Shown: positions 52,099 through 61,853, counted from the stretch's first letter. The stretch is 64,000 nt of DNA from Streptomyces lydicus (GCF_004125265.1 NZ_RDTE01000003.1:8122001-8186000); one strand, 5' to 3'. Numbers and translations: made by a program. Notes: generated by a model not told the origin, from the letters alone.

Positions 52099-52364
52099 CG
52101 TCCACTCGATGTGACCGTGCGTCCGCTCGATGCGACGGAGTGATGGACGAGTGGCGATCTCCGGCGCAGAGCCTCTGCTCTGTGCCTCCGGTCTGCGGAA
52201 CTCCGCGACCGGGCGGAACGCCGACGTGCCGCAGGTTCTCCTGCCGAACTCCCTTGAGTTTCGACCCGGCCCCGAGCATGTGCCCGCCGAGGCTCCCGTG
52301 CTGCCTACTGTGACAGGTGCCGGATGAGCTTGTTCCGCTTTGACGGACGCCCTTGGTGTCGTGG

Positions 52365-52490
52365 TCAGGCCGCGAGGGCGGTCTCGTAGTCGGCGGGACT
52401 GCGGTAACCAAGGCTGCTGTGCAGTCGGTGCAAGTTGTACCAGCCCTCGATGCAGCCGAAGATCGCGGTGCGAGCAGAGGCCCGACTGGA
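52365..52490 (-). pseudogene. IS3-family transposase, C-terminal remnant
   Basis: The minus strand encodes IFGCIEGWYNLHRLHSSLGY then RSPADYETALAA and a stop, the conserved end of the IS3 OrfB integrase core. Nothing upstream of about 52490 on that strand continues the protein. The expected terminal repeat region would lie near 52325-52364 but cannot be confirmed without the other end. Confidence 0.75.
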
Positions 52491-53006
52491 GGTCGAGGAC
52501 CCGGCGTTCACCCTTTTCGTGCTGCTGGCCGCCGATGCCACGCTGCGCGCGGCCCGCGAGGCCCGGCTGCGCCCGTTGCTGGCGGCCGACCCGGCGGCGG
52601 CGCTCGCCGCAGTGTGCGGTCTGGCCTGGCGGCGCGGCCGTCCGCGTACGGATCCGCTGCGGGCGGGCTTCGTTCTGTGGGGGATGTGGCTGGCGGTGTA
52701 CCCACCTACCTTTTCGCGACCACCGGTTGGCGGGTTGCCTCCCCGTACATCCTCCACTCGGGCGTCAAGGTGCTCCCTATGGGCGGCTTCACCGGCGCCG
52801 TGCCCTCGCCCACCGGCTCCGAGTTCCGCCACCTCATCGCCACCGGCCGGCTGCGTTTCGTCGTACTCGGCGGCCCCGCGACCGCACCGGGCCGCTCCCT
52901 TGCCCCCTGGGTACGCGCCCACTGCGCGCCGGTGCCCCACCAGGCGCCGGCCCTCTACCGCTGCTCACCGTCGCCGGCCACGTCCCACGCGGCCCGGGGC
53001 CGGTGA
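52471..53006 (+). pseudogene. Membrane glycosyltransferase (ArnT/PMT-type) remnant
   Basis: One frame encodes RTDPLRAGFVLWGMWLAV. A second, beginning near 52693, encodes TTGWRVASPYILHSGVKVLP, MGGFTGAVPSPTGSEFRHLI and GRLRFVVLGGPATA, ending at about 53006. The pattern VLPMGGF-G--PSPT---F--L---G--RFV-LGG is the C-terminus of family-39-type membrane mannosyltransferases. The central part is deleted and the frames differ. The IS3 remnant overlaps its 5' end. Confidence 0.55.
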
Positions 53007-53293
53007 TCGACGGCTGAGGCCGTGTTGATGTGGCGGGAGAGAGCGCGCTCGCGCCCGAAGTCCGCCGCCGAGGACTTCCCCTCCTCGTGATGCTGTTTGC
53101 TCTCCTCATGCTGTTTACGGGGCATCTGCGCCCGCGTATACGGGTCGTCTGCGCCCGCGGAGAGGTCGCGGCGTGCTCCGGAGCCGGCCAGAGACCCTCG
53201 TGTGGGGGATGCTCTTCGGCGTGATGGCGCCGGACCATGGCCTTGGCCGGCAGCTGACGGGCCGCCGCCGGGTAGGGGCACAGGGGGTTGCCG

Positions 53294-53728
53294 ATGAGGC
53301 TCAGCGAGGTCATCGCATGCATCCGGCGACGTCTGCTGTGTGAAGAGACCGCCTTGATGGCCGTGTTCGCGGTCTGCGTCGCCGGCGTGGTGCTGGTGGC
53401 CAGCCCTCAGGAAGCCCGGCTCGAAACCGGCTCCGCCCCACTCCAAAGGCAAGCCCCGTCCCACCGGGGCGCTGCGGGCCCGCACCCGCCAGGCCGCCTC
53501 CCGGGCATGGTGACGAGGGAGTATGCCCAGCAGGCCGCGTTGGCCACTGACCCCGATGCCCGGGTATCCGGGGTGCACCTGGGCCACAAGGTCGGGCGCC
53601 GGGTCTGGGAAGTTCACCTGGCCGAGGACGGGAGCGTGCGGGAAGTGGACGTCGATGCGGGCAGCGGGATGGTCCTGCAGAGGGGGAGTCCTCTCCCTAC
53701 CGAAAGCCCCCTTCGCGACGCCCATTGA
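53294..53728 (+). CDS. Membrane-anchored PepSY-domain protein
   Basis: A protein of 144 residues. One N-terminal hydrophobic helix (about 20-40; ETALMAVFAVCVAGVVLVAS) is followed by a proline-rich linker and a PepSY domain (about 75-130; REYAQQAALATDPDARVSGV, WEVHLAEDGSVREVDVDAGS). PepSY domains inhibit peptidases or act in signalling at the cell surface. ATG 53294 has GGGGG seven bases upstream. It is convergent with the M1 peptidase gene across a terminator; whether it inhibits that peptidase is speculation. The gap 53007-53293 shows no gene. Confidence 0.8.
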   Translation: MRLSEVIACIRRRLLCEETALMAVFAVCVAGVVLVASPQEARLETGSAPLQRQAPSHRGAAGPHPPGRLPGMVTREYAQQAALATDPDARVSGVHLGHKVGRRVWEVHLAEDGSVREVDVDAGSGMVLQRGSPLPTESPLRDAH

Positions 53729-53803
53729 CCGGGCTGGGCTGGGCTGGGCCCGGGTCTCCAGGGCGCGGTAGCGGCGCCATGGTGGCCTGCCTCCGCCCTG
53801 CCC

Positions 53804-53841
53804 TCCGCCCCGCCCTGCCGAACGCAGCGGGGCGGGGCGGA
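53804..53841. terminator. Hairpin between PepSY and M1 peptidase genes
   Basis: TCCGCCCCGCCC pairs perfectly with GGGCGGGGCGGA (12 bp) around a 14-base loop, between convergent genes. Confidence 0.7.
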
Positions 53842-53911
53842 TGCAGGACGCCAAAGACGCCAGGGCGGAAACGTCAGGGCGGAAAACTCGTTCCGTCCCG
53901 CCCCGGCGTGC

Positions 53912-55324
53912 TCAGCCGAGGCCGGGCGGGAACGGCGGCAGCGGCCTTTCGTAGAGCCATGAGTGCAGCAGGGGTTTGATGGGGCGGGTGGCCCAACGGC
54001 CCGCGTGGGCCACGAATGCGGCGGTGTCGACGCTTGCGCCGCGGTGGGTCTGGTGCCAGGTGCGGAGCATGCTGAAGAAACGGTGGTCGCCCATGGCTCG
54101 CCGCAGGGCGTGCAGGGTGCAGGCGCCGCGTACGTAGATCCTGTCGTCGAAGATGCGGCGTTGGCCGGGGTCGGCGATGCGCAGGTCCTGGCTGCGGCGG
54201 TGGAGTGAGTGCCACTCCTGCCGGGCGAGCTGGTCGGCACTGTCCTCGCCGAGGTGTTCCGACCAGAGCCACTCCGCGTAGGTGGCGAAGCCTTCATTGA
54301 GCCAGATGTCGCGCCAGTCGCGCAGGCTGACGCTGTTGCCGTACCACTGGTGGGCGATCTCGTGGGCCACGAGTGTCTCCCAGCCGCGCCGTCCGTCGAT
54401 GTGGTTGCTGCCGAACACGGACAGCGTCTGGTTCTCCACCGGGGCGCCGAGTTCGGCGTCGACGACCACCGCGCCGTACGCCTCGAAGGGGTAGTCGCCG
54501 AAGTAGCCGCTGAACGCCCGGAGCATGTCGGGCTGGCGGGCCAGGTCATGCCGTGCACGCTCGGCCAGCCGTGCGGGGTAGGCGTTGTGCAGCGCGACGG
54601 ACGAACCGGCCGCGCCGACGTGTACGGGATCGCCGTCGTGGCTGAAGCGGCCGGTGTAAAGGGCAGCGAGATAAGGGGCCATGGGCCCGGGGTGGTGGTA
54701 GGTCCAGCATTCCGAGCGGCCGCTGCGGCGGCGCTCCCGCAGGGTGCCGTTGGCCAGGGCGTGGTGACCGTACGGGACGCTCACCCGGAAGGTGAAAGCG
54801 GCCTTGTCGTCGGGACGGTCGTTGCACGGGAACCAGGAGGGGGCGCCCAGGGGCTGGGAGGCGACCAGCGTGCCGTCATGCAGGTCGCCGGTGCGGTCCC
54901 AGCCGATCGGTCCGAACGGCGAGCGGACCGGCCGCGGCCGCCCTCCGTAACCGACTTCCACGGTGAAGGGGGCTCCCTCGGCGAGTGGGTACGGCGTGTC
55001 CAGGAGCAGCTTTCCCCTGTATTGGCGGGCCCGGACCTTGTTCCCGTCGATCCGTGCGCTGTGGGCGGCCAGTTGTGCCAGATCGAGTTCGACCCGCTCC
55101 AGGGGCCGGTCGGCCACGGCGTTGATGCGGGCCCGTCCGTCGAGGCTGCCGCTGCCCGGGTCGTAGGCCAGTTGCAGGTCGTAGGAGACGGTGTGGTGGG
55201 CATAGGTGCCGTGGGTCGGGAAGTAGCGGTGGTCGGGCGGTGCCAGGAGGCCGTCGGCGACGGTCGCGGCGAGCGGAAGCACCGCCGCGCCTCTGATGAG
55301 GACGCGGCGGCTGCACCGGATCAC
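53912..55324 (-). CDS. Exported M1-family metallopeptidase
   Basis: A protein of 470 residues. The N-terminus CSRRVLIRGAAVLPLAATVA is a Tat-like export signal. The M1 gluzincin motif HEIAHQWYGN lies near 321, and the second ligand Glu is in NEGFATY near 343. The exopeptidase motif appears as GAPVENQT near 291 in place of GAMEN. The GTG start at 55324 overlaps the stop of the Pls-like gene (GTGA), so it is translationally coupled. Known epsilon-poly-lysine-degrading enzymes are zinc aminopeptidases, so trimming or detoxifying the polymer is the most economical inference. Confidence 0.88.
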   Translation of the reverse strand: MIRCSRRVLIRGAAVLPLAATVADGLLAPPDHRYFPTHGTYAHHTVSYDLQLAYDPGSGSLDGRARINAVADRPLERVELDLAQLAAHSARIDGNKVRARQYRGKLLLDTPYPLAEGAPFTVEVGYGGRPRPVRSPFGPIGWDRTGDLHDGTLVASQPLGAPSWFPCNDRPDDKAAFTFRVSVPYGHHALANGTLRERRRSGRSECWTYHHPGPMAPYLAALYTGRFSHDGDPVHVGAAGSSVALHNAYPARLAERARHDLARQPDMLRAFSGYFGDYPFEAYGAVVVDAELGAPVENQTLSVFGSNHIDGRRGWETLVAHEIAHQWYGNSVSLRDWRDIWLNEGFATYAEWLWSEHLGEDSADQLARQEWHSLHRRSQDLRIADPGQRRIFDDRIYVRGACTLHALRRAMGDHRFFSMLRTWHQTHRGASVDTAAFVAHAGRWATRPIKPLLHSWLYERPLPPFPPGLG

Positions 55325-58300
55325 GCGGCCACACCGCCTTCGGTGCGGGCCGGTCCGGGCCCGTCCGCGCGCTCGCCCGCTATGGGGTTGCCCGCCCACC
55401 GCGTGCCTTCGGGCACGCTCTCGCCCCGCATGACCAGCGAGGACGCCGAGATGGCGGAGCGCGCCCCGACGGTGGCGCCCGGCAGGACGATGCTGTGCGG
55501 GCCCAGTGAGGCGCCCTCGGCGAGGTGCACGGTGTCCAGCCGCATGATCCGGTCGTGGAAGAGGTGGGTTTGCAGTACGCAGCCCCGGTTGACGCTGACG
55601 CCGTCTTCGAGGGTGATCAGGTCCGTCTCCGGCAGCCAGTAGCTCTCCAGCCACACACCGCGGCCGATCTTGGCACCGAGGCTGCGCAGCCACACATTGA
55701 GCACCGGGGTTCCGGTGAAGGCACCGGCCATCCACGGCACGGCGAGGGATTCGACGAAGGTGTCGTACAGCTCGTTGCGCCAGACGAAAGTCGACCAGAG
55801 CGGATGCTCACTCGTGGTGAACCGGCCGACCAGCAACCACTTCGCCGCGGTGGCGGTGAGCCCGGCGGAGAGGGCCGCGGCCAGCAGCAGCGGGGCACCG
55901 ACGAGCGCGGCCAGAGTGAGTCCGCCCGTATCGAGCGCGTCCTGTTCTCCCAGCAGGACGGCCTCGCCGAGCGCCACCCCGCACATCAGCGGCAGCACGC
56001 GGCACAGTTCGACGGCGGCGCGCGCCAGGACCAGCCGCCGCGGCGGCGCGAAGGTCCGTGCGGGGTCGGTCTCGGTTGCCACGCGGGGCAGCGGCATGGC
56101 GGGCCGGCCGAGCCAGGACATGCCGGGCTCGCTGTGTGCGGGGGCGTCGGAGAGCACGCCGATGAGGCTGTGGTCGGGAACGTCATGGCCGGGACCGACG
56201 ATGCCGGAGTTGCCGACGAAGGCCCGCCGTCCGATGCTGACCCGCCCCAACCGCAGCCATCCGCCGCGCAGTTCGAACGGTGCGACCAGGGTGTCGTCGG
56301 CGAGGAACGCCCCGTCCTCGATGCGCAGCAGGGACGGCAGCGGCAGGACGGTGGAGATCTCGGCGTGTTTGCCGACGCGTGCGCCGAGCAGCCGCAGCCA
56401 GTGCGGCGTGGCGAGGCTCGCGTAGAGCGGGAAGAGACTGCCGCGGGCGCCGTCCAGGAGACGGGTGGTCAGCCAGGCCCGCCAGGCCACCCCGCCGCTC
56501 GCGGGGTGCAGCCCCGGTGTGATGCCGCGGCCGAGGATGCGCACCACGGCGGCGGTGAGCAGGATCGAGCAGCCGGTCGTGACGACGGCGAACACCGGCA
56601 CGGCCGCGAGCAGGCGCAGTGCTGCGCCGGAGAGGGCGGCGCAGTTGTGGACCAGGGCGTACGCGCCGATGAGTGCGGGGGCGGCGGTCAGCAGCGCCAG
56701 CAGCGGCAGACCGACGAGGGAGAGGGCGTAGGCGGCGCTCCATCGCCGCGAGCGCTGCCAGGAGGGCGCGGGCCAGCCGGTGCCGGCGAGATGTTCGGCG
56801 GCCTCGGCAGGGCGGGCCGGGGAGCCGGTCCAGCGGCGGCCGTCCGGGATCTCACCGTCCAGGCAGCCACCGGGCGCGAGTTCGGCGCCCCGGCCGATGA
56901 CGGCACCGGGCAGCAGCATGCTGCGGTGACCGACGCGTGCCCCGGCCCCGATGCGTACGGCGCCGATGTGCAGCGTGTCCCCGTCGAGCCACCAGCCGGA
57001 GATATCTGCCTCGGGTTCGATGCTGCAGCCGTCGCCCAGTTCGGCGAGGCCGGTCACCGGCGGCATGGTGTGCAGCGCCACATCGCGCCCTGTCGCGCAG
57101 CCCAGCGAGCGGGCGTACAGCCGGGCCCAGGGGGTGCCGAGGAGGGACGGGATGCCGAAGGCGGCCACGGTCCGCTCGGCGGTCCACAGCCGGAGGTGGG
57201 TCCGGCCGCCGCGCGGGTAGGAACCGGGGGTGAGGGAGCCGGTGAGCGCGCGGGCGGCCCCCGCGCCGATCGCACAGCGCAGCGGTGCGCTGAAGAGCAC
57301 CACCCAGCCGACGATGACCAGCCACCATGCGGTGTGCGGAGCCCAGACGTGCGGTGCGAGCAGCCCGAGGACGTTGTCCGCGGCGGCGAGTCCGACGAGC
57401 CCGCGCAGTCCCGCGACTCCGTACAGAGCGCTCTGGACGAGGAGTTGGACGACGGCAGCCCGGCGGGGTACCGGGCGCACCTGGCGGGTGTCGTCCGCCG
57501 TGCCGCCGAGCGAGTCGAGGTGGTCGGCCATGCGGTGCAGCACGGGATGGCGGTAGAGGTCGGCGACGGAGACGCCCGGATGGTGCTCACGCAGCAGGGA
57601 CGCCATCCGGGCGGCGGTCAGGCTGGTTCCGCCCAGCGCGACGAAGTCACTGTCGGGACCGGGTCGGACGCCGAGCAGCGCTTCCCATACGCCGGCGAGC
57701 CGGGCGGCGGTGCCGTGCAGTTCCTGCGGCCCGCCGGGGTGGCCGTACTCGTCGGGGCGGGGCGGCAGCGGCCAGGGCAGGGCACGCCGGTCGACCTTGC
57801 CGGACGTGCGGGTCGGCAAGCTGTCGACCTCGGCCAGTACGGGCACCAGCTGACCCGGCAGCCGCTCCGTCAACAGAGCCCGTGCCTTGTCCTGTTGGAA
57901 GCTGGAGCCGCCCTCGGTGCGCAGCTCGGCGACCACATAGCCGACCAGCACCTGGGTGCCGGCCGGGGTGGTCTGCACGGCGGCCGCCGCGCCGCGGACG
58001 CCGGGCAGTGCGTTGAGCGCGGCGTCGATCTCGCCGAGTTCGATGCGTCTGCCGCCCAGTTTGACCTGGTCATCGGCGCGGCCGACGAAGATGAGACCCT
58101 CGCGGTCGGCGCGTACGAGGTCTCCGGTGCGGTAGGCGCGCGCGGTCTGAAGGACCTCGGAGGGCCGGAAGCGGCCGGCGTCCTTGCCGGGGTCGAGGTA
58201 GCGGGCGGTGCCCACCCCGGAGATCAGTAGTTCGCCCTCGTCGCCGTGGGCCACCGGCCGTCCGGCCTTGTCGGTGACCGCCAGCTGCCAGCCGTTCAGC

Positions 58301-59295
58301 GGCAGGCCGATGCGTACGGGCGCACCCGGCAGGAGTCGGGCGGCGCAGGCGACGACCGTGGTCTCGGTCGGACCGTAGGTGTTCCACATCTCGCGTTCCG
58401 GGCCGGCGAAGCGGTCGACGAGCGCGGCCGGGCAGGCCTCACCGCCCACGATCAGCAGCCGTACCCGGCGCATGGCCTCGTCCGGCCACAGCGCGGCGAG
58501 CGTGGGCACGGTGGAGACCACGGTGATGCCCCGCTCGACCAGCCACGGACCGAGTTCGTGGCCCGCGCGGACCAGAGAGCGCGGGGCCGGTACCAGGCAT
58601 GCGCCGTGGCGCCAGGCGAGCCACATCTCCTCGCACGAGGCGTCGAAGGCGACGGACAGGCCCGCCAACACCCGGTCGCCGGGGCCCAACGGCCGGTCCT
58701 GGAGGAAGAGTTTCGCTTCGGCGTCGACGAAGGCCGCGGCGGAGCGGTGGCTGACCGCCACTCCCTTGGGTGCGCCGGTGGACCCCGAGGTGAAGATGAT
58801 CCATGCGTCGTCGCGCGGGCCTGGCGGCCGGACCGGCCCGGCCGCCGCCGGCCGGCACAGGCCGGGCGGCTCCTCGTCCGGACTCAGTACGGCGCACACC
58901 GCGGCCTCGCGGAACACGGTGGCGGCACGCTCGTCCGGGTCGTCGGCGTCCACCGGCACATAGGCAGCCCCACTGCGCAGTACGGCGAGGATCGACAGAT
59001 ACAGGTCGGCCGTGCCGGAAGGCACTCTGACACCGACCCGGTCCCCCGGGCCGATTCCCCGGTCCGTGAGCTGCCGTGCGCGGCGTCCGGTCTCCGCACA
59101 CAGTTCGCGGTAGCTGAGCACCTCGGTTCCCGTGTCCAGGGCGGGTGCCTGGGGGTGTGCGGCGGCCGTGGCGTCGAGTATGCCGAGCAGTGTCCGCGCG
59201 ACGGGGGCCGCTGTACTGCGGTACACGGCTCGTTCGCGCAGCGGCTGGGGCGGGCTGACAGATGGTTCGGACGGTTCGGGAAGGGACGGCGACAT
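55321..59295 (-). CDS. pls: Epsilon-poly-L-lysine synthetase-like NRPS (A-T-TM-LbH)
   Basis: A protein of 1324 residues, close to known Pls enzymes (about 1319). The adenylation domain (45-530) has IIFTSGSTGAPKGVAVSH, NTYGPTETTVVAC, YRTGDLV, VKLGGRRIELGEID and SGKVDRRALP. The carrier domain has its serine in LGGTSLTA (about 553). Six membrane helices then alternate with three soluble left-handed beta-helix domains. There is no condensation or thioesterase domain. This is the layout of Pls, which activates an amino acid and joins free monomers into an isopeptide homopolymer at the membrane. The monomer here (lysine or another basic amino acid) is not proven. The start is ATG 59295. Confidence 0.85.
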   Translation of the reverse strand: MSPSLPEPSEPSVSPPQPLRERAVYRSTAAPVARTLLGILDATAAAHPQAPALDTGTEVLSYRELCAETGRRARQLTDRGIGPGDRVGVRVPSGTADLYLSILAVLRSGAAYVPVDADDPDERAATVFREAAVCAVLSPDEEPPGLCRPAAAGPVRPPGPRDDAWIIFTSGSTGAPKGVAVSHRSAAAFVDAEAKLFLQDRPLGPGDRVLAGLSVAFDASCEEMWLAWRHGACLVPAPRSLVRAGHELGPWLVERGITVVSTVPTLAALWPDEAMRRVRLLIVGGEACPAALVDRFAGPEREMWNTYGPTETTVVACAARLLPGAPVRIGLPLNGWQLAVTDKAGRPVAHGDEGELLISGVGTARYLDPGKDAGRFRPSEVLQTARAYRTGDLVRADREGLIFVGRADDQVKLGGRRIELGEIDAALNALPGVRGAAAAVQTTPAGTQVLVGYVVAELRTEGGSSFQQDKARALLTERLPGQLVPVLAEVDSLPTRTSGKVDRRALPWPLPPRPDEYGHPGGPQELHGTAARLAGVWEALLGVRPGPDSDFVALGGTSLTAARMASLLREHHPGVSVADLYRHPVLHRMADHLDSLGGTADDTRQVRPVPRRAAVVQLLVQSALYGVAGLRGLVGLAAADNVLGLLAPHVWAPHTAWWLVIVGWVVLFSAPLRCAIGAGAARALTGSLTPGSYPRGGRTHLRLWTAERTVAAFGIPSLLGTPWARLYARSLGCATGRDVALHTMPPVTGLAELGDGCSIEPEADISGWWLDGDTLHIGAVRIGAGARVGHRSMLLPGAVIGRGAELAPGGCLDGEIPDGRRWTGSPARPAEAAEHLAGTGWPAPSWQRSRRWSAAYALSLVGLPLLALLTAAPALIGAYALVHNCAALSGAALRLLAAVPVFAVVTTGCSILLTAAVVRILGRGITPGLHPASGGVAWRAWLTTRLLDGARGSLFPLYASLATPHWLRLLGARVGKHAEISTVLPLPSLLRIEDGAFLADDTLVAPFELRGGWLRLGRVSIGRRAFVGNSGIVGPGHDVPDHSLIGVLSDAPAHSEPGMSWLGRPAMPLPRVATETDPARTFAPPRRLVLARAAVELCRVLPLMCGVALGEAVLLGEQDALDTGGLTLAALVGAPLLLAAALSAGLTATAAKWLLVGRFTTSEHPLWSTFVWRNELYDTFVESLAVPWMAGAFTGTPVLNVWLRSLGAKIGRGVWLESYWLPETDLITLEDGVSVNRGCVLQTHLFHDRIMRLDTVHLAEGASLGPHSIVLPGATVGARSAISASSLVMRGESVPEGTRWAGNPIAGERADGPGPARTEGGVAA

Positions 59296-59644
59296 CGATA
59301 TGCCTCTGTTCGGTGCCGGTAGGCAAAAACCCTCGGATTGTTCGCCCGTACAGATGGCGGCGCCTGGTGCCGGGTTCGCCTACCGGGCCGGAATTCCGCA
59401 AATCGAACGCGCGTGATCCGGGCTGCGGCCGTGATGTGGCAGGCAACGCCCCGGGGCAGGCGCCGGATCCTGACCGCCCCATGGGAAAGAATTGGCCGGC
59501 TGCAGGGATTGATTTCGGGCCGACGCCCTTCGCCCGGCAAAACTCCAGGTCAGAGGCTGGCCACCGGCCCGTAGCCGAGCCTGCCGGTCAAGCTTTGGAC
59601 ATTAAATGCTTCGGTGACGGCATTCTTCATCCGGATGTCACTAC

Positions 59645-59684
59645 GGCACCCCGCCAAAGCCTCCCCGCCGTCATGCGGGGTGCC
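59645..59684 (-). terminator. Terminator after the membrane protein gene
   Basis: GGCACCCCGC pairs with GCGGGGTGCC (10 bp), and a smaller nested stem CCCCGC/GCGGGG is possible. It lies 18 bp beyond the stop at 59702. The remaining part of the gap 59296-59644 should carry the pls promoter, but I see no convincing -35/-10 pair there. Confidence 0.6.
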
Positions 59685-59701
59685 ACTGGGCGGCTGGGCG
59701 G

Positions 59702-60484
59702 CTACTTCAGGATGTTGACCGCGCGGGCGACGACCAGGACAACGGTCAGCAGCGACACCGCCGACTGCACCAGCATGAGCATCTTCGCCCAGCGGCTGAG
59801 CGGCATCACATCCGTGGGACTGAACGCCGTGGCATTGGTGAATGACAGATACAAGTAGTCGGGAAACGCAGGCTCCCAGTGCTCCGGCACGAGTTCGGCC
59901 GCCTGCATCTGCGGAAAGAGAAAATCGGGATACGCCCGGGTGGCGTGCATGCGCGCGACGGGCCCGCCCCGGTCCCACTCCCAGTACCAGAGCGCGAAGA
60001 CGATGACGTTCGTCAGCCAGATGGCACCACCGGTCGTCAGCAGCGGTCCGGCATCGGTGCCTCCGGCCCCCTGCACCAGCCCGATCACCAGATGCACCGC
60101 GGACCAGCCGTTCGCCGCGCTGATCATCGCGATCAAGGCCAGCCCCGCCAACCGGTACAGCCGCGAGACCCGTTCGATCCGGTAGGGATTCGCAGCGATG
60201 AGCGCGACCAGCAGCGCGGTCTCCAACGACGGCAGCAACCACTCCGGATGAATCGTCAGCCGCTCGGGCAGAAGCCACTGCAGCCCGATCGCTGCCAGCA
60301 CCGCGAGCGTCGAGGGCCAACGCGGCTCACCACGGGTCACCCGCAGCCACGCCGGCAGCACCCGGCGCCCCGTCTGCCCGGTCCCTGGCCGGGCGGGCAC
60401 CAGCAACGCCTCGATACGAGTGAGCCGCTCGGACAGAGCGTCGCCCGGTTCACCAGGCTCCGGTTGCTCAGACATGCGGCTCAT
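59702..60484 (-). CDS. Integral membrane protein of unknown function
   Basis: About 260 residues. A charged N-terminal region (about 1-55) precedes six predicted membrane helices. The last part, YLSFTNATAFSPTDVMPLSRWAKMLMLVQ, resembles DUF1345-like or two-pore-domain-like proteins, in which a short polar loop precedes a final helix. ATG 60484 (or 60475) is chosen; neither has a strong ribosome site. It lies upstream of pls in the same direction but is separated by a terminator. Transport or channel function is possible but not shown. Confidence 0.75.
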   Translation of the reverse strand: MSRMSEQPEPGEPGDALSERLTRIEALLVPARPGTGQTGRRVLPAWLRVTRGEPRWPSTLAVLAAIGLQWLLPERLTIHPEWLLPSLETALLVALIAANPYRIERVSRLYRLAGLALIAMISAANGWSAVHLVIGLVQGAGGTDAGPLLTTGGAIWLTNVIVFALWYWEWDRGGPVARMHATRAYPDFLFPQMQAAELVPEHWEPAFPDYLYLSFTNATAFSPTDVMPLSRWAKMLMLVQSAVSLLTVVLVVARAVNILK

Positions 60485-60761
60485 GCTCGCCGCTGACCGG
60501 CCGGGTGTCCACATGCCGCTCGGTCCGCGGCGGCACCGGACATGTCACGTACGCGGGCGAGCCGTGCGGCGAGGGCCATGGCGCCGCCACCGGGGCCACG
60601 GCGGCGGCCGGTGCCGGCCGGTGACGACTGGTGGCGGCGGGTGACGACCGGGTAAGAACTTCATTTCATGATTCGGGGCCGGAACCCCTCCGGCGGCTTC
60701 GCCCATCAAGCAAGAGGGAACCGCCCGTCTTGCCCTTCGGGGCAGCATCCGGAGGCGCACG

Positions 60762-61844
60762 ATGAAGCATTCTTCCCGGGGAGCCCACCGCTCCCGCGGC
60801 CGTCAGCGGGCCGATCGGGCCAAACTCTGGTTGATCGGGGTCGCCGCCCTGACGGCTCTCGGCGCCGTCGCCTGGACCATGATCGACCACTCCACCGTCC
60901 GCCCCGCCCAGAGTGACCACGTGACCTACGGCCAGCAGACATCGGGGTCCGGCGGAAAGGGGGGCGGGGGCGGCGCCCACGCGGCCAAGACGTTGATGCC
61001 GACCGGCCCCCAAGCCGACTTCCGGGTTCAAAACCGCCTGTCCGATGGCACCACGATCGGCGTGGTGACGCTCAAAGGTCCCAAATCCGGGTTCACCGGC
61101 AAGGTGTGGGTGTGGGCACCGAAGCAGTACAGCGAGCCCAAGTACGCAAAAAGCGGCTTCCCCGTGATGGTGGCCCTGCCCGGCGGCGAGGGCTTCCCGT
61201 ACAACTACTGGATGGGAACCGACCTCAAGCTTCAGGCGACCATCGCCAGGTTGTCGAAGGAGGGCAAGAGCCTGCCTTTCCTGCTCGCCATGCCGGTGCT
61301 CAACCCGAATGCCAAGAACTACTACGACGGCAGCGACATACCCGGCCAGCCCAAGATGGGCACCTGGCTGACCGAGGACGTTCCCAATCTGATGAAGGCC
61401 AACTTCCGCACCCTCAAGTCGCGTGACGGCTGGGCCTTCATGGGCTCCTCCTCCGGTGGTTTCTCGGGGCTGAAAGCCGTACTGAAGTACCCGGACAGGT
61501 TCAAGACCGTGATTGCCTCCGGACCGGACATCGTGCCGGACTCCCCGCTCTGGGCGGGCTACCAAGCGGCCGAGCAAGCGAACAATCCGGAAAGGCTGGC
61601 CCAGAAACTAATTGCCAAGAAGGGCCCCGACGTCTTTGTCGACTTCCAGGTCGGCACCCTTGAGCGAACCGTGATGCCGAAGGTCGACAAATTCATGGCC
61701 CAGTACGGTCACGGCCCCATCAAAACACGCCTGTTGAAGATCCAGGGCGGCCAGCACGACGCCAAGAAGTATGTGCAGGGAATGGCCGACAGCAGCCTGC
61801 AATGGATCAGCGCGCACATGGAAGGGCCAACCGCCGTGGCCTGA
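60762..61844 (+). CDS. Secreted esterase (FrmB/mycolyltransferase-like alpha/beta hydrolase)
   Basis: A protein of 360 residues. A basic N-terminus and a hydrophobic helix (about 22-42) form a signal anchor. A Gly/Ser-rich linker follows, then an esterase-D-like domain with nucleophile GSSSGGFSGL (about 228) and catalytic histidine in IQGGQHDAKK (about 330). Such proteins hydrolyse esters or transfer acyl groups at the surface. ATG 60762 has GGAGG eight bases upstream. It stands alone, followed by a long hairpin. Confidence 0.88.
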   Translation: MKHSSRGAHRSRGRQRADRAKLWLIGVAALTALGAVAWTMIDHSTVRPAQSDHVTYGQQTSGSGGKGGGGGAHAAKTLMPTGPQADFRVQNRLSDGTTIGVVTLKGPKSGFTGKVWVWAPKQYSEPKYAKSGFPVMVALPGGEGFPYNYWMGTDLKLQATIARLSKEGKSLPFLLAMPVLNPNAKNYYDGSDIPGQPKMGTWLTEDVPNLMKANFRTLKSRDGWAFMGSSSGGFSGLKAVLKYPDRFKTVIASGPDIVPDSPLWAGYQAAEQANNPERLAQKLIAKKGPDVFVDFQVGTLERTVMPKVDKFMAQYGHGPIKTRLLKIQGGQHDAKKYVQGMADSSLQWISAHMEGPTAVA

Positions 61845-61853
61845 CGGCACCTT

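Noticed and set aside
53030..53224. Small hydrophobic open frame upstream of the PepSY gene
   Set aside because: No ribosome site, poor codon bias after the first 40 codons, and an equally open opposite strand.
55525..58230. Long open frame (over 900 codons) opposite the pls gene
   Set aside because: It is the GC-rich antisense shadow of a gene with full NRPS motifs and has no recognisable domain.
60600..60761. Riboswitch in the leader of the secreted esterase gene
   Set aside because: The leader is GC-rich with several possible stems, but no conserved riboswitch core is recognisable.
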